From NCBI GenBank assembly GCA_965200795.1, contig CBDAVB010000019.1:1-64000 (forward strand): 64,000 nt of DNA, given 5' to 3'. The stretch's first letter is position 1, and each line of letters begins with the position of its first letter. The notes beneath the pieces are model-generated. The model searched no databases. It saw nothing but the letters and a program-made list of their open reading frames with translations, and was not told the DNA's origin. Source of the stretch: Parashewanella sp965200795 (GTDB taxonomy: Bacteria > Pseudomonadota > Gammaproteobacteria > Enterobacterales > Shewanellaceae). The position numbers were made by a program, and so were the translations under genes. Shown piece by piece: positions 63,501 to 64,000 of this stretch.

Positions 63501-64000
63501 CCGGACTGGGAACGGCAAGGGATAAAAATTACCGCGGATAAACTGCATTTATTCTCCCGTGGATCCCCCGCCGGATCCGGTGAGCGAACGCGGCGGGCCG
63601 GATCGGGGCAGGCGGATATTCCGGGCATTAATACGCGCGTAAACGCTGATGTGTTAAAGACACTTCCGCCTGTCGCGTTAACCGCAAAAGACTTTTCGTT
63701 TATGGGTTATAAACTGGGCAGCCTGAGCCTTAACGGCAGCAAGGCCGACCGGGATTACCATCTTGATAACCTGCGGTTAAGCGCGCCTGAAATCAGGATT
63801 ACCGGCTCGGGAACCTGGTTTGCGAAAGACAAGAGTGACACAGGCGCCACAGAGCTTAATTTCAGTATTCAGGCCGATAACTTTGACGCTTTAGCCGGGC
63901 CGATGAAGATTGACCCGGGCATTCGTGACTCAGGGCTCTCCGGTCAGTTAAAACTGCGCTGGCAGGGCGCGCCTTATGATTTTCATATCAGCCGCTTAAA
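60579..64000 (+). CDS. yhdP: YhdP family inner-membrane/lipid-transport protein (incomplete)
   Basis: It starts with GTG overlapping the rng stop and stays open for 1140 codons to the window end. One N-terminal membrane span (LVAFLVLFALTVSLIRGLL) anchors a long periplasmic AsmA-like beta structure; an early YhdP-like stretch is EISARWRAFGPVVTIDNLNL. YhdP, with TamB and YdbH, carries phospholipids from inner to outer membrane in E. coli. Family members are about 1250-1300 residues, so roughly the last tenth is missing. No frame break in the visible part. Confidence 0.93.
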   Translation, partial: MRNAFSFSKLGRFCRKALVAFLVLFALTVSLIRGLLPHLDNARQELIAFVDSQYRIKAEAGEISARWRAFGPVVTIDNLNLPEQSRLPVALNLRQVQFKIDFWRTLLTLSPRVENVTVDGVKLELDLDKLTSSSSAAVTRSAGDATQALDWLYRLLLAQLKQYSLSNIEIKLNSRHHDYKPLLLNNFYWRNRGGLHQGQGQLMLDNSKASREYLELKFKLTGDGHDPDTLKGRAYAAANSLDLGLWSARHKAMNKDVNAPHIQGVVNLRAWADFSNRNWQSALVSFSPSRMQWSLDNHQQKFEINKGMLSWRRFGSGEWQVRSRDFELISNGKPWGDFYISADYSGGRFRAALCELNVGLLEPLLPLYPLLDEHTLSQWHSLSPSGHIGPVKLRYAGADGLSISSGISRLAWKAFSGIPGSGAVNADIELRNDKLTAELPGQNYRLDFGNLFVKPLHFAGEPIRVSFDFSRRRLSVPRLRLSNADLGINASASLDFNQKVSMALAAELRISDVTQAHLYFPVKAMGHDLSNYLASALKAGEIPRANLVWNGNFADFPYQGREGIFQAGFNIQKGRFRFRPDWPAVTELNLDALFQNERMDLRVNKGNLAQVKADGAHVFIPSLDAGAELGVRADLHTEAEDATEVLQSSALSDSAGEVLKAVQVHGPVKGKLDLTIPLYEGGKASVRGQVELNNNDVYVSNPGIDLAQVTGGVRFHNDVIEGDNIMARLFDQPLQVSFDSGSTRSGGRLSAALSGQWDLDRLPAALNNPLRTYYHGHADWWGKLKIVFNDGGYSLQADVQSDLLGTGLDLPDGFSKTPEQKRKLQAELISDNTNAALGIRLGDQFEFRGRFDPFTDKRLRSYSIMIGRLFRPGDQLRARNGQLNMDAGHARLSDWLPILERFSKGAAQSEPSSDNSRSPEADFFPPLTHLAVSAGELDVFGQPLKQLSVSGRKADNTWRLEADSDAFKGEIDFYPDWERQGIKITADKLHLFSRGSPAGSGERTRRAGSGQADIPGINTRVNADVLKTLPPVALTAKDFSFMGYKLGSLSLNGSKADRDYHLDNLRLSAPEIRITGSGTWFAKDKSDTGATELNFSIQADNFDALAGPMKIDPGIRDSGLSGQLKLRWQGAPYDFHISRL

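Noticed and set aside
1..64000. Prophage or integrative element covering the accessory region
   Set aside because: No integrase, structural phage gene, conjugation gene or tRNA attachment site is visible; the accessory content is explained by IS elements and single effector-like genes.

Overview
The window reads as part of a gammaproteobacterial chromosome from a host-associated, probably intracellular bacterium. The core genes (mreBCD-maf-rng-yhdP, uvrA, recG, dsbD, purC, fxsA, deaD, rhlE) are gammaproteobacterial in sequence and order. Between them lie ankyrin-repeat and other effector-like proteins, many nested or broken insertion sequences, small palindromic repeats and pseudogenes. An Endozoicomonas-like (Oceanospirillales) symbiont or parasite is my best guess. 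That is inference from gene content only; there is no rRNA in the window to test it.

Layout. (1) 1-14784 is an accessory zone: a partial IS630, an IS200 remnant, a ten-repeat ankyrin protein, a complete ISL3-type element with a perfect 8-bp target duplication, a 638-aa protein built on three internal repeats, a complete IS630, and a nest in which an IS30 copy carries an IS5-type element and an IS66-type element. The IS66 terminal repeat is split by a group II intron, which is itself split by an IS256 element. (2) 14969-20790 holds a 1012-aa ankyrin-type protein, its frameshifted paralogue, nested MITE-like repeats and two more IS remnants. (3) 21081-29692 is mostly core or metabolic: fxsA, dsbD, a HAD-like protein, purC, then arsR - GAPDH - arsJ, the three-gene set for arsenate resistance by 1-arseno-3-phosphoglycerate export. 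(4) 29693-37293: an unknown 402-aa protein, deaD, a small acidic protein ending in a nuclear-localisation-like motif, and uvrA. (5) 37588-43955: a 739-aa ankyrin protein whose 3' end was cut by an IS5-type element that carries a second IS256, followed by a coiled-coil protein. (6) 44184-55711: a DUF3014 protein, recG, an acetyltransferase, rhlE, two divergent M24 Xaa-Pro peptidases, a second HAD-like protein and a VanX-like D-Ala-D-Ala dipeptidase. (7) 56055-64000: the shape and septum cluster mreB-mreC-mreD-maf-rng-yhdP, with yhdP running off the window.

Two patterns go beyond ordinary annotation. First, intergenic spaces carry at least three families of short repeats with inverted ends, and one copy sits inside another, as expected of mobile non-autonomous elements. 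Second, the window encodes families of effector-like proteins: three related long ankyrin-type proteins, two HAD-like paralogues, and a small protein with a bipartite NLS match. All are candidates for host interaction. I saw no CRISPR array, prophage, tRNA or rRNA gene.
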